From a virus, in IMG/VR virus record IMGVR_UViG_3300009506_000036, positions 1 to 57,745 of that record: a stretch of 57,745 nucleotides of DNA; one strand, given 5' to 3'. How positions within the stretch are numbered: position 1 is the first letter of the stretch; the number at the start of each line of letters is the position of its first letter. The position numbers and the translations under genes were made by a program. Below the pieces are notes generated by a model that was given only the letters and a program-made list of their open reading frames with translations, searched no databases and was not told where the DNA came from. Below are positions 35,063-45,000 of this stretch, one piece after another.

Positions 35063-37917
35063 GTCACTCGTTCGACTGTGATCACTACGGGATCGGACTT
35101 GTATCCACCGTTCACGTTGCGAAGGTGGACCTTGAAAGCGGAAGGATACGAGCTGCTGAAGTCGCTGTACAGGTTCGCGTCGGAGTAGGTCCAGTCAGCC
35201 CGAGACCTGGAGTAGACGTTCTTCACGTTGTCCGAGGTATCGGTCACGGTCAGCTCAAAGGAGCCGAAGATGTCGATGCTTCCCGTGGCCTGGCCTGCGT
35301 TGACTGTACCTCCACCGGTGTTTGGTAGGAGACCTGAAACGTAGGACCACACGAAAGCAATGGAGCTACCGCTGACGTAGTAGTTGTTGTTTCCAGACAC
35401 GCGTAAGGCCGAGGGTCGCTGAGGTTTCAGGCTGTTGCCATATAGGTTGACCTCGATCGCCGGGCAGGTTTCCAGAGCAGCGTACGCTGTGTCTGTCCTG
35501 GGCTGTACCTTGATCCACACGGTCCCATTCGGCATGAGGAAAGGACTAACCAGGTGCTGGAGCTGAGAGACATTGAACAGGAAACAGTAATCGCCTGCAG
35601 AGTGATCACTTCTGATGGTGTTGTACTTCGCCCGCAGTAGTCCCCTGAGCTGCCAGGTATCACCGGACACGTTCATGACGTTGCGGCAGAACATGATCTC
35701 GTCGTTGATCACGAGGAGTTGATCACCTCTGCGCCACTTGGCCGTATCGGAGGACAGGTTCGCTGCTCTTGCAACCAGGTCTACCCCAATCTCGGTGAAC
35801 GTAGGACCAAGTTCTGTGTACCAGGCATCGACAGCGTCCATGGCACTGGTGAGGATACCACCAGTGAATGTGTTGGATTCCTCACCAAGGTAGGTATACG
35901 AGGTGTTGTCGGGACTGATCCAGATCGCAGCACTAGCGATGTTGGTATGGGCTCGGATGCGGGGAATGACCAGGCTCTGAGGACCGTAAGGCAGGAGGTA
36001 CATGGGCACCTCGACAGCGGCGTCTGCGAGATCGGGCAGCGGAGGGGGAGGAGGTCCACCAGTGTTCCCACCACCAGGAGATCCGGCAGAAGCGTCAGTT
36101 TTCACAGCGTAGTAGTTGGATACGGCTGTGATGGTGACTGACTCATCAGGTTGCTTTACCTGGGTCTCCATGCAGAGCAATTGGTGGGGTACATCTTCTG
36201 CTGTGAACACCCTGCCTGGTGTGATCATTCTCGCTTCGCGGGAAGCCACGATGGTGAACTTGGCCCCTGAGCCGAGGTCTTCTTGACTTCTCCTGTTGGC
36301 AACTATCTTGGCAGTCTTGAAGTCGATGACAGAGGGAAGACCGACCTTTTTCGCCCTCGCGAGCTCCATATACTGCATGGCTCCGTTGTTGTCGTATCCT
36401 CCGATCGGCATGTCCTTGTACAAGTAGTTGCGATCGGCAAACACGTAGAGCACTCTCTCTGAGGCTTTCACTCTGTGAACAGACGTGATCTCAGGCCTTG
36501 GAGGAAGAATGTGGTCTGGGCCGAGGTGGGGAATGTAGGTAGAGGTAGAGGTCCTGATCGGAACGAACTTGTACTTGGCTGTGAATGGATCGAGCACGAT
36601 GAAGCACCCGATGTCGGTCATCAATTCGGCAAGGATCGAGTCTGCGGTTTCACCATCCCTGGCTTCGATGTTTCCTGCTAGTCTCTCGTTTGCACACAGA
36701 ACACCTAGATCTTCCAGGGAGTCCATGTCGAATAGAGATTGTTCCTGGTGCATACCGTGAGGGAAGTCAGCAAACAACACCTGGGCCATGATGTGAGCCA
36801 TGTTGTACCCATCATCGTTTCCTGGTTTGTAGATGTGAGCATAGGCATCGGAAGCGATGATAGAGCCAGTGAGGTCGACACCAGCAAGGTGGATGACCAG
36901 CCAGGTATGCCCGAACACGGCATCGCCTTCAACATACCAACCGACTCGATCCATCGTGTAGACAGTGTCCGGATTGAGTGTGCTCACACCAGAGATCCTG
37001 AACTTGTCTCCTGTGCGGGGGATCCAGGTAGCATCAGCAAACGGGTCCGTGCCGTTGTACTGCATCCAGGCGTTGGACTTGAAAGCATCCCAGAGCTTGA
37101 TCAACAACACGGGAGTACCGAAGTAACCGTTGTCACTGACCAGAATGGTGTATGCACCGTGAGTTTGGGTGGCCCTCTTGATGAACTCCGAGGTGCTGTA
37201 CGTTTGCTCGATGTAGGCAGGGGTAAGAGACAGAGGATCTCCTTGGACCTCAACCTCGGTCTCGTACTTGATCTCTGGCCACAGCGCCTCATGAGGTGCG
37301 TGAGGGTAGTAGATGTGACAAAAGTAGGGCCATCGGCTGGCAATCGTGGGTGGATCGATGGCACTAGGATCTCCTCCTAGTTCAATGGGCAAGGAGTTGG
37401 CAGCTCCATGCAGACCACCACCGGAACTGTCGTCAATCGGTTGATCTACCTCGCCCCAGAAGATGTACGCGTGACCTAGTTTGTTGATGTAGAAGCTCGA
37501 TCCGCTAGGATGCGTTTCAGGTGAGAGAGGGAAGATGTCGTAGGTCAGACCTCCAGAGCCTGGTGTACCAGGGTAATTCGGTGGTTGGAGATACTCCTCG
37601 TCGATGGTGATGTTGTGGATTGCTTTCGCAGGACCGACGCAGATGTGGTGCCAGCCAGCTTGTCTCTTCGACCAACCTGTGTCGTCTCCCCAGACGATAC
37701 CTAGTTTCCTGACGAAAGCGAACTGTGGAGCAACCAAACGACGACCAATCACCAGCGGAAGGAGCGATCCTCTCTTAGCCAGTGTTTGAGTGTACTCCAT
37801 GTCAGGCGTGCTAGCGCCTTTCATGGCGTTCTTGGACATGATGTAGCTGGCTACACCAAGTCCTACCGCAATCACCAGGAGGATGACTGAGACAGCTGCT
37901 TCTTGGTATTCAATCAC
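35059..37917 (-). CDS. Tail-tip / host-specificity protein (J-like)
   Basis: 952 residues from a GTG at 37917 (GTGA overlap with the peptidase gene). An N-terminal transmembrane segment (VSVILLVIAVGLGVASYIM) is followed by an assembly-type domain (LAKRGSLLPLVIGRRLVAPQ), a long beta-rich body with hub-like segments (ILAELMTDIGCFIVLDPFTA; about 440-460) and C-terminal fibronectin-like strands (PQRPSALRVSGNNNYYVSGS). The gene follows the NlpC/P60 peptidase, as J or ORFG15 does in lambda and gene transfer agents. It would form the hub and contact the host surface. Confidence 0.82.
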   Translation of the reverse strand: MIEYQEAAVSVILLVIAVGLGVASYIMSKNAMKGASTPDMEYTQTLAKRGSLLPLVIGRRLVAPQFAFVRKLGIVWGDDTGWSKRQAGWHHICVGPAKAIHNITIDEEYLQPPNYPGTPGSGGLTYDIFPLSPETHPSGSSFYINKLGHAYIFWGEVDQPIDDSSGGGLHGAANSLPIELGGDPSAIDPPTIASRWPYFCHIYYPHAPHEALWPEIKYETEVEVQGDPLSLTPAYIEQTYSTSEFIKRATQTHGAYTILVSDNGYFGTPVLLIKLWDAFKSNAWMQYNGTDPFADATWIPRTGDKFRISGVSTLNPDTVYTMDRVGWYVEGDAVFGHTWLVIHLAGVDLTGSIIASDAYAHIYKPGNDDGYNMAHIMAQVLFADFPHGMHQEQSLFDMDSLEDLGVLCANERLAGNIEARDGETADSILAELMTDIGCFIVLDPFTAKYKFVPIRTSTSTYIPHLGPDHILPPRPEITSVHRVKASERVLYVFADRNYLYKDMPIGGYDNNGAMQYMELARAKKVGLPSVIDFKTAKIVANRRSQEDLGSGAKFTIVASREARMITPGRVFTAEDVPHQLLCMETQVKQPDESVTITAVSNYYAVKTDASAGSPGGGNTGGPPPPPLPDLADAAVEVPMYLLPYGPQSLVIPRIRAHTNIASAAIWISPDNTSYTYLGEESNTFTGGILTSAMDAVDAWYTELGPTFTEIGVDLVARAANLSSDTAKWRRGDQLLVINDEIMFCRNVMNVSGDTWQLRGLLRAKYNTIRSDHSAGDYCFLFNVSQLQHLVSPFLMPNGTVWIKVQPRTDTAYAALETCPAIEVNLYGNSLKPQRPSALRVSGNNNYYVSGSSIAFVWSYVSGLLPNTGGGTVNAGQATGSIDIFGSFELTVTDTSDNVKNVYSRSRADWTYSDANLYSDFSSSYPSAFKVHLRNVNGGYKSDPVVITVERVT

Positions 37918-38477
37918 GGGATCGGCTCCGGTTCTACGATGTCGGGCTCATCCAGATCTTCAGGGGCAATGGGGTCACCAGGCTGCAGCCAGCGGTAAGA
38001 GGAGTTGAGCACTCTATAGGCCCTGTGTAGGATCATGCCATTCATCAAGGCTCCTGCATAGCTGGTTTTCTTCACACCAGGGCCGGTAGCATCCCACAGT
38101 TCGTTGTCATAGCAACCAACAATGTAAGCGTGACCAGGTCCGCCTTGTCTGGGTCCTACTACGAGTACGTCTCCGGGCTGGATGTTTCCATCAATCACCT
38201 TCTGGAAAGGAGCGTACAGTTTGATGATCTGACGCACGGCAGCGTGAGATCTGGCAGGGTTGTGAAGATAAGAGTCAGGAGGGAGGGTGGTGTAGTCGTG
38301 CGTCGTGTTCGACATCTCGTCCATGATCCCTGTGACGAAACGAACACAATCAACACCGATTCCTTTGGCTTGTTGACCAGGAGCGTACGGAGTGCCTTTC
38401 CAGCTGTTGATGACACCTTCTAGTTTCTGTCGAATGCTCTCAAGGCCATTCGACCATGTCCAGTAGGGGAAGCTCAT
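37914..38477 (-). CDS. NlpC/P60-type tail-tip peptidase
   Basis: 187 residues. WKGTPYAPGQQAKGIGVDCVRF holds the catalytic Cys in the usual G.DC.RF context and QGGPGHAYIVGC holds the His. It thus resembles lambda K-like and GTA ORFG14 peptidases, which cut peptidoglycan peptides during entry or help tip assembly. Coupled by ATGA/GTGA to the DUF2163-like and J-like genes, the same order as in gene transfer agents. Confidence 0.88.
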   Translation of the reverse strand: MSFPYWTWSNGLESIRQKLEGVINSWKGTPYAPGQQAKGIGVDCVRFVTGIMDEMSNTTHDYTTLPPDSYLHNPARSHAAVRQIIKLYAPFQKVIDGNIQPGDVLVVGPRQGGPGHAYIVGCYDNELWDATGPGVKKTSYAGALMNGMILHRAYRVLNSSYRWLQPGDPIAPEDLDEPDIVEPEPIP

Positions 38478-39349
38478 GTGTAGAGACCACTCCTCTGGTA
38501 GTTCGGGTTATAGGGAGGAATGCCTACTCCAGCTCCGCCGTGCTGGCTTTCCTTGTTGAATCGAGCGCGGCAGGTGGACAAGAGCTTGTCACACCCGGCA
38601 TACAGTGTGATGTAGCGATCGATCCATAGCTGTGATGGTTGACGAACGGTATGAAATATCAATGGGTCGTGTGACCGCCAGATTCTGATGTCGAGGATGC
38701 AACCTTCGTATTCTGCAAACCCACGAGAGAACCAGTTGTCTTCTTTGCCGGTGACACCTGCGTCGGTCTGTATTGTGAAAGACAGGTTGTCGATCGACAG
38801 TACCTTCACGTTCGATACTGCGTACAAGTTCTTGATAACGCTGCAAGGACCACTGTACAGAGGCCAGATGCAGTCTTGCTCTTCGAACAGGCCGAGGGGA
38901 ACATCCCAGGTGCTCTTCAACGGAGAGGCAACTATTTCGACGAGACCGGACTTGCCCTTGGGCGCTGTGGTACCTGTGAACACTGGTCCTGAGAAGACAC
39001 ACATCAGTTTGCTAGCTGCACTGCCTGATGTTGGTTTGTGCCACTCGAACACGAAGCAGTAAACGGGAGAGTGAGCACCTCCGTCAGCGAGGTAGGTTGT
39101 GAATGAATCAGCAGGGAGTGTGATCTTGATGTCCTTGGCCTTCAGGTCTCCTGTTAGTTTGGGAATGTCTAGCTCCAGTCCTTCGATGGTAGAGTACGTA
39201 CCGCCAGGACCGGGCTGGGCAGAAGGAGCGTCCGTGTACCTGGCCTCGGCGATGCCTAGAGGGAACTCTGCCGATTGCGTTCCATACAAGAAGCGCACCA
39301 GGTAGATGGTGTCTCTTGTTGACTGTGTGAGGGCTGAAGAAGGAGACAT
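38474..39349 (-). CDS. DUF2163-like tail-tip protein
   Basis: 291 residues. The C-terminal part has YAGCDKLLSTCRARFNKESQ and GGAGVGIPPYNPN, matching the C...C..RF.N...GG.P.IP..NP end typical of DUF2163 / phage BR0599 proteins. The beta-rich body has VEIVASPLKSTWDVPLG and QDCIWPLYSGPC. Position before the NlpC/P60 peptidase is as in gene transfer agents (ORFG13). It likely forms part of the tail tip. Confidence 0.86.
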   Translation of the reverse strand: MSPSSALTQSTRDTIYLVRFLYGTQSAEFPLGIAEARYTDAPSAQPGPGGTYSTIEGLELDIPKLTGDLKAKDIKITLPADSFTTYLADGGAHSPVYCFVFEWHKPTSGSAASKLMCVFSGPVFTGTTAPKGKSGLVEIVASPLKSTWDVPLGLFEEQDCIWPLYSGPCSVIKNLYAVSNVKVLSIDNLSFTIQTDAGVTGKEDNWFSRGFAEYEGCILDIRIWRSHDPLIFHTVRQPSQLWIDRYITLYAGCDKLLSTCRARFNKESQHGGAGVGIPPYNPNYQRSGLYT

Positions 39350-40918
39350 CTAGGCTGGAGTGGTGGTGGGTTGAGGAAGGGAGACCCTCATGTGCAGCAT
39401 AGGAGCATACACTGTGACACCCTCTTCTATGTAGTCGATGGAGACCTCCCTCTCGTTCAAGATCTCTGTGATCTCTACTCCGAAGGCCACGGCTTGATCA
39501 GTAGACCATTCATCCGAGTAGGAGTCAGAAGATTGCCGACACTCGATGCACCATCGCACGTTCACGATCTCTCCGTGAGCAGACAGTGTGTCGAGGAGAT
39601 CAATGGTCCAGACCCCTCCACCTGTGTCGATCACTTGAGAGACGCGAGCTATCTCAACAAAGCCGTACTGGTCGTAGACGGCAATGTACTTGAGGTAGTT
39701 GTGAGTGTGCTGCCACTTGCCAGAGGCTGAGACCTGTATCGAGGTAGAAGCAAGGCCCTCAAGATGCCAGATATCATGAGGCAACACAGCCCAGTACGGA
39801 ATGACTCGGCCTCTTCTGGAGTCGAAGAAGTTCAGCCATGTCCAGGCTTCCTCTTTGGAGTAGACCTGTCTCGCTGCTCTCAGAGTGATCTGTGGTGATG
39901 GTCCTTGAAGGAACGAATGCTCGGACTTTCCTACTGTTGCCTTGAAACCTGAACGAGCAAATCCAAGGTCGGGTTCGACGACCCAGTTGTAGTCTAGATC
40001 TACGACAGGCAGACCGTCATAGGTATCGAATGAACTGGGAGCTGTTTGAGCCGAGAAAGGCAATGCACTAGGACCTGGTATTTCATCAAACACCAGTGTC
40101 AGATCGCCGACCCTGTCTGTCCTCAGCTTCATCGAGTCACTGAGGTTAGGCCAACAATCACAGACTGGGACGATGATGTCACCAGCCGATGGAGCAACAT
40201 CAAGCTCGTCGGACGAGCTGAGGATCAACTGAGATGAAGAAGCAGATACGACTATCGTAGCCTGTTGCGTTCCATCAGCATAGTAAACGACCACCTTTCC
40301 GCCGTTGTGGAATCGTCTGTTGGAAAACGATCCAGTGAGCAGGAGTGTAGTGCAGCCACTGTTGGCATAGGTGTAGTCAGGGTACAGAGGAACCTCGACG
40401 TAGTGATCTCCTATGTACAGGAGCCTTCCCCAGAGCTTCTGGATGGTGGCTTGATCGAGGCCTGACCAGCGACACTTGATTGTCCTGTAGGGCTTGGAAG
40501 AGTGAGCAAGACGCGCTTCGGACAACGTCTCTTCACCAGCTGAGAGATCAGAAGGAGCATGGCACTCAATGCTCACTCTATCTACCCAGTTGTGAGGCAA
40601 GAAGTCCTGCAGCGGATCGACAGGGAACGCTGTGATACGAGGCCACGGAGGGGACATCACCTCGGCGCACAAGCGTGTGACACGGGCGAAGTGCCGAGGG
40701 CTGTTGGACATCACCTCGGCTCCCACGCGAGTGACACGAGCCCTGATCGGAGCAGGACACATGACTTCGGCGCAGAGCCTGGTCACACGAGCGTAGTGCC
40801 GCTGGTCGCCTGACATCACCTCGGCTCCCACGCGCGTGACACGAGCGTAGTGCCGCTGGTCGCCTGACATCACCTCGGCACAATACCGGGTGACCTTTGC
40901 GTCACCTCTAGCGCTCAT
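39350..40918 (-). CDS. Tail-tip protein with N-terminal 18-residue repeats
   Basis: 522 residues. The first 95 consist of five copies of about 18 residues with the core ARVTR(L/V)(C/G)AEVMS. The rest is beta-rich with WVDRVSIECHAPSDLS, YVEVPLYPDYT, YSKEEAWTWLNFFDSRRGRV followed by IPYWAVLP, a DUF2460-like or baseplate-type feature, and a Cys-Trp strand region. Its position between the LamG-like gene and the DUF2163-like gene matches a tail-tip component. The DNA under repeats two and three is nearly identical, so the array changed recently. Function of the repeats is unknown. Confidence 0.8.
   Translation of the reverse strand: MSARGDAKVTRYCAEVMSGDQRHYARVTRVGAEVMSGDQRHYARVTRLCAEVMCPAPIRARVTRVGAEVMSNSPRHFARVTRLCAEVMSPPWPRITAFPVDPLQDFLPHNWVDRVSIECHAPSDLSAGEETLSEARLAHSSKPYRTIKCRWSGLDQATIQKLWGRLLYIGDHYVEVPLYPDYTYANSGCTTLLLTGSFSNRRFHNGGKVVVYYADGTQQATIVVSASSSQLILSSSDELDVAPSAGDIIVPVCDCWPNLSDSMKLRTDRVGDLTLVFDEIPGPSALPFSAQTAPSSFDTYDGLPVVDLDYNWVVEPDLGFARSGFKATVGKSEHSFLQGPSPQITLRAARQVYSKEEAWTWLNFFDSRRGRVIPYWAVLPHDIWHLEGLASTSIQVSASGKWQHTHNYLKYIAVYDQYGFVEIARVSQVIDTGGGVWTIDLLDTLSAHGEIVNVRWCIECRQSSDSYSDEWSTDQAVAFGVEITEILNEREVSIDYIEEGVTVYAPMLHMRVSLPQPTTTPA
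40785..40879. repeat. Recent 54-bp tandem duplication
   Basis: Bases 40785-40825 are identical to 40839-40879 (41 of 41), a period of 54 bp or 18 codons, inside the repeat array of the 39350-40918 gene. Other copies in the array are more diverged. Confidence 0.85.
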
Positions 40919-42022
40919 CTAGCTGTACAGGTGGATGCCGATCTCCGCGTTGTTGATGTCGGAGGCTGTGTACGGGTTGCCAGGGTTGGATGGGTTCTCT
41001 TCGGAGAACAAGTTGAAGTGGGTGTAGACGGTGGTGCTTGAGTCGACAGTGAAACTGTCGATTGCAGCAGTACCATGCACAGAGTCCTTGAACTGCAATT
41101 CGACCACTCTGGAACCGTTGGACTCGATCCGTGCTCTGGCCATGTACCGCACTGCGGTGATGCCGGACGTGATCTGTTGAAGATCGCTGAAGTTGTAGAA
41201 GTCACGTTCTCCTGCAGTGCCAGAGCAGACGTACGCACCATCATCTCTAGAAGGGTTAGCACCGGACTGTTCCTCGTGAACGAGAGACCAGTGGTCTGCC
41301 GCTGACGGCTGTCCGTACTCCTCAGGAGACCACTGCGTCGTGGAGGTATCGGGGGTGACGGTTTCGATGCCCTCGATGATCTGCTCGCCGATGAAGTCGT
41401 TGTTGAGAGATCCGGCACCGTTCAGGACGTAGATATCGTCCATGGCCATGTGGTAGGTGCCGCCACCGTCCTGTAGACCGAAGACCACCTCGTTCACTAG
41501 AGCTGTGACACCATTCACGGTGTTTTGGTTGGTGAGGTTGATGATGGCAGTGCCATTGCGCCTGACCTCGATCGTACCGAGAGTGGAGTGGCAGTAGATC
41601 TTGATCTCGATGTAGTCCCAGCCGTTGCCGGTCTCGATCTGAGCGGACTCACCGAGTTGAGTGCCTCCGCTGGTTTCTCCATCGAACACCCTGAACGTGT
41701 AGTGGGTGTTATCCACGGCTTCGTGAATGCCGAGAGAGATGTGCCTGGTCCCATCGTAGTTGAAACCGGCGACATCACGATCGGTGGCGCTGACACTAGC
41801 ATACGGAACCTGGATACGGAATCCGATCACGTAGGTGGCATGGGAGTCCAGTGTAGGAGTAGTGAAATAGACACCTGGGGTGCCGTCACTCTCCATGGCC
41901 CACAGACTGTTCTGGCCTGGGATGAAACCAGGAGCGGTGTCTCCTACGTAGTCGGCGTACGTAGCGATGTGGTAGGCGTACGATCGTTCAAGCTCGAAGC
42001 CTTCGATCCATTGAATGGTCAT
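40919..42022 (-). CDS. LamG/concanavalin-like lectin-type tail protein
   Basis: 367 residues from the ATG at 42022 (ATGA overlap with the tape measure stop). The beta-sandwich pattern is clear: YHIATYADYVG, ATYVIGFRIQVP, HYTFRVFDG, GWDYIEIKIYCHSTLGTIEV and YHMAMDDIYVLNG, as in LamG/concanavalin-like domains; a second beta part follows (VRYMARARIESNGSRVVELQ). It lies directly after the tape measure, so it is a tail component that probably binds glycans of the host. Confidence 0.78.
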   Translation of the reverse strand: MTIQWIEGFELERSYAYHIATYADYVGDTAPGFIPGQNSLWAMESDGTPGVYFTTPTLDSHATYVIGFRIQVPYASVSATDRDVAGFNYDGTRHISLGIHEAVDNTHYTFRVFDGETSGGTQLGESAQIETGNGWDYIEIKIYCHSTLGTIEVRRNGTAIINLTNQNTVNGVTALVNEVVFGLQDGGGTYHMAMDDIYVLNGAGSLNNDFIGEQIIEGIETVTPDTSTTQWSPEEYGQPSAADHWSLVHEEQSGANPSRDDGAYVCSGTAGERDFYNFSDLQQITSGITAVRYMARARIESNGSRVVELQFKDSVHGTAAIDSFTVDSSTTVYTHFNLFSEENPSNPGNPYTASDINNAEIGIHLYS

Positions 42023-45000
42023 GAGATGAGTGTCCTGATCTCGTCCGAGTAGTTCTCGATCCACCGCAGCTGTGCGGACGAACCAGCTGCGAGAAGTCGT
42101 TCGAAAGTAGCTTCGTCTGCCACCAGCACGGCCCTGGTCACTTGCTCGTTTCCGTTGGCTCTGTTGGTGTCTCTGACGGCTCCACCAGTAGCGAAGCTGC
42201 GTTGACGGGGCTTGGAGACGTTGAAGGAGCGGCGAGCCCCGGAGATCCCTCTGGCGAGCATGGGATCGATCAGACCTCTGTTGAGCAGGTCCATGAAGGC
42301 GTTGCCGTACTTGGCCACTGCTTCAGGACTGATCACCCACTCACCCACACGCGCCCAGATGGGCTCGGTGTCACGAGGATCGATGCCTGCCGGACGGTCG
42401 TACTTGGGCGAGGAGCTGCTGCGAATACGGCCACCTCCTGCGAAGGACTGCGAGCCCTGGCGCATGTGGCTCTGGCTCGGGGAGTACCCTTGCCTGGTGA
42501 TAGCCCGACCTGTAGCACCGCCACCTACGCCTCCACTGGCGGCACCGATGGAGTTGGCAGCCAGGAGCAGTGCAGCAGCTGCGGAGAGCTTGGTGGCCGC
42601 GAGGCCGATCATGATGGAGACCACGTACCATGGTCCTGATGCTCCTGCCAGGCTGCCAGCTGCCGTGGTGAGAGTAGTACCTGCGCCGGATAGGGCAGCA
42701 GCGGCGAGCAACAGCTCTGGTCCAGGATCTTTCGGCCCTTCATCGATTAGTGATGCGAGCACAGCCCCGATCGCCTTGTTGACTAGGTACTCGATGATCA
42801 TGTTCGACAGCATCGCCAGGAACTGCTGAAAGCGTTCAGCGATGGTGGTGTCGGACGATGGATCGAAGGCATCTGCGATCGACGACGAGATGAAGTCGGC
42901 GAAGCCTTGAATGGCGGTCTTGCCCATCTCGACGAAACGCTCGAAGTCGTCGAGAGCAGCTTGTGAGAATTCAGCAGCTCCGGTTTCGAGTCCGAACGAG
43001 ATAGGTTCTTCTTTCCTGCGCCTGGCCTCTTCAGCGAAAGCTGCTTGACGCTTGAGTACTTCTTCCTGCAGTTCGAGTTCCTTGCGAATCTCGTTCTCTT
43101 GCAGTAGTTGGTCGCTACGTAGTTGATCTTGCTCTGCCAGAGGAAGGTGCAAAGCCTTGGCAGCAGCGAGGATCTTGGCGTTGCCTTCTATCTGGCTATT
43201 GAGGGTCTCTTTGATGACGTTGCGACGAGCAACGTCGACTAGGAGCTGTGCCCTAGCCTCTGCCAGTTCCTTGCCCTTGATGTCGATGGTAAGAGCACTG
43301 GAGTATTCATATAGACTGCGTTCTGCAGCAAGCTCAGCGCTCAGTACCCTGAGGTTTTGTTTGGCTTCGAATCTGCGCTCTGCACCGACAACACGGATCC
43401 TGTCAAGGGTGCGCTTGGCGATGATGTTCTCAAGCTCAGAACGTTGTGTGAGCAAGGACACAATGTCTTGTTCAACAGACTTCTCCAGGCCGAGGAGTTT
43501 GATTCGCTCCAGGATTAGTTTTGGGATATCAGCGCTGGTGTCAGAGAACTGCTTGAAGGTCTCGTTCACATACTCGACCTCGTCGCGCACCTTGGCATAG
43601 GCAGTGGAGAGCGTGCCAACCACTTTCTGTTGTGCGATCTCGTCCTCTTTCAACTGGGCCAGAGCTTCGGTGTGACCTTTGCGTTGCGCTTGGATGATGA
43701 GCGCTCGCGTGTTCTCAAGACGTTGTGTGGCTGCGTTCAAGCGGTCCTGGAGGGACAGCATGGCTATACCAGCGCTGAGCCCTTGCTCGGCCAGGGCACG
43801 ATCTCGCTTGTTGAGATCGGAGATATTCTTCTGCGCTCTCAATGCCTGTAGTTTGATGTCGAGCTTTTGTTTCTCGACTTCACCCAATCGAAGGTCGATC
43901 TTGCGTGCTTCCTCCTTGAGCTTGAACTCTTCCTCCGCGATGATCCTACGCTGTTCGAGAGTCGGGCCTTGGAGTCCGATACTGTCGAGGGAGCGCTGTA
44001 GCTCAGCGCTGGTCTGGCGCAGGCTAGCTTCAAGCCTCTGGATCTGCTCAGCCAAGCCTTGGATACCGCGAGTACCACTGCTGACGATTCCAGGTAGCTG
44101 GTTGAGAGCAGCAACCAGATCAAGTGCTTCTTCCTTGGACTCTTTCGTGGCCTCGCCGAAGCCAGACATGGAATCCTTCAGACCGGCAAGGAGAGTTCCG
44201 AGTGTTTCCTTGGCCTTGGCCTTGAGATCAGCCACCATCTCGTCGAATGTCCTGGCGTCGGTGTTCTCGGACATGGCCTTGCCCACCCCGACAGACACTT
44301 CCGTGGCCGCCTCGATCGCAGCTTCAGCAAGCTCTTTGTAGGCGTCTCTCAGCTCGATAGCGTCTTTCTTGGTCTCCTTGGTGTAATCGTCGGTGCGCTT
44401 CTTGAGAGCCTCAAGCCGCTTCTCGACCAGGTCACCTACATCCGCTCCGAAGATTTCGGCTATCTTGATAGCAGCAAGAGCGATGGCAGTGATGCCGTTC
44501 CTGAACAATAGGATGAGACCTTTGATCGCTGCCTTGGCAGGGACCATGCTCGTTAGGAAGGCCACCTTGAGTGTAGCAGCCGCGAGCTTGAAAGCTGCCA
44601 CGAGCGACACCTTGATGATCTTCACCCATGTCTCGAACTTGATCTCTACACCGGTCACGTCCTCCAGGATGTCGATGATCTCCTTGCCGATGAGGGCAGC
44701 CGCTACAACGACTCCCGCCATTGTGGCAATCAACCCGGCGGTGCCTACGCTCATCGTAGCGATAGCTCCAACCGCGGAAGACAACAATCCGAACACTGAA
44801 GTGATCACTGGGATCAGAGCAGTGAATAGACCTACTAGCTTGGTGACTGGAGTGAGGATGAAGAACACGATACCGAGGACACCACCGAGGGCGGCCTTCA
44901 TGGCAGTGATTACCACAAGGGCTTCGGTGAGGGTCCTCACGAAATCTTGAAGATCGATCTCTGGGAGAGCTTCGCTGAGCCCTTCAGCGATGGGCTCGAT

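Noticed and set aside
40785-40879. Possible CRISPR-like array in the 40.6-40.9 kb repeats
   Set aside because: Repeats are an exact multiple of three, are in frame within a coding sequence and have no unique spacers. They are protein repeats.
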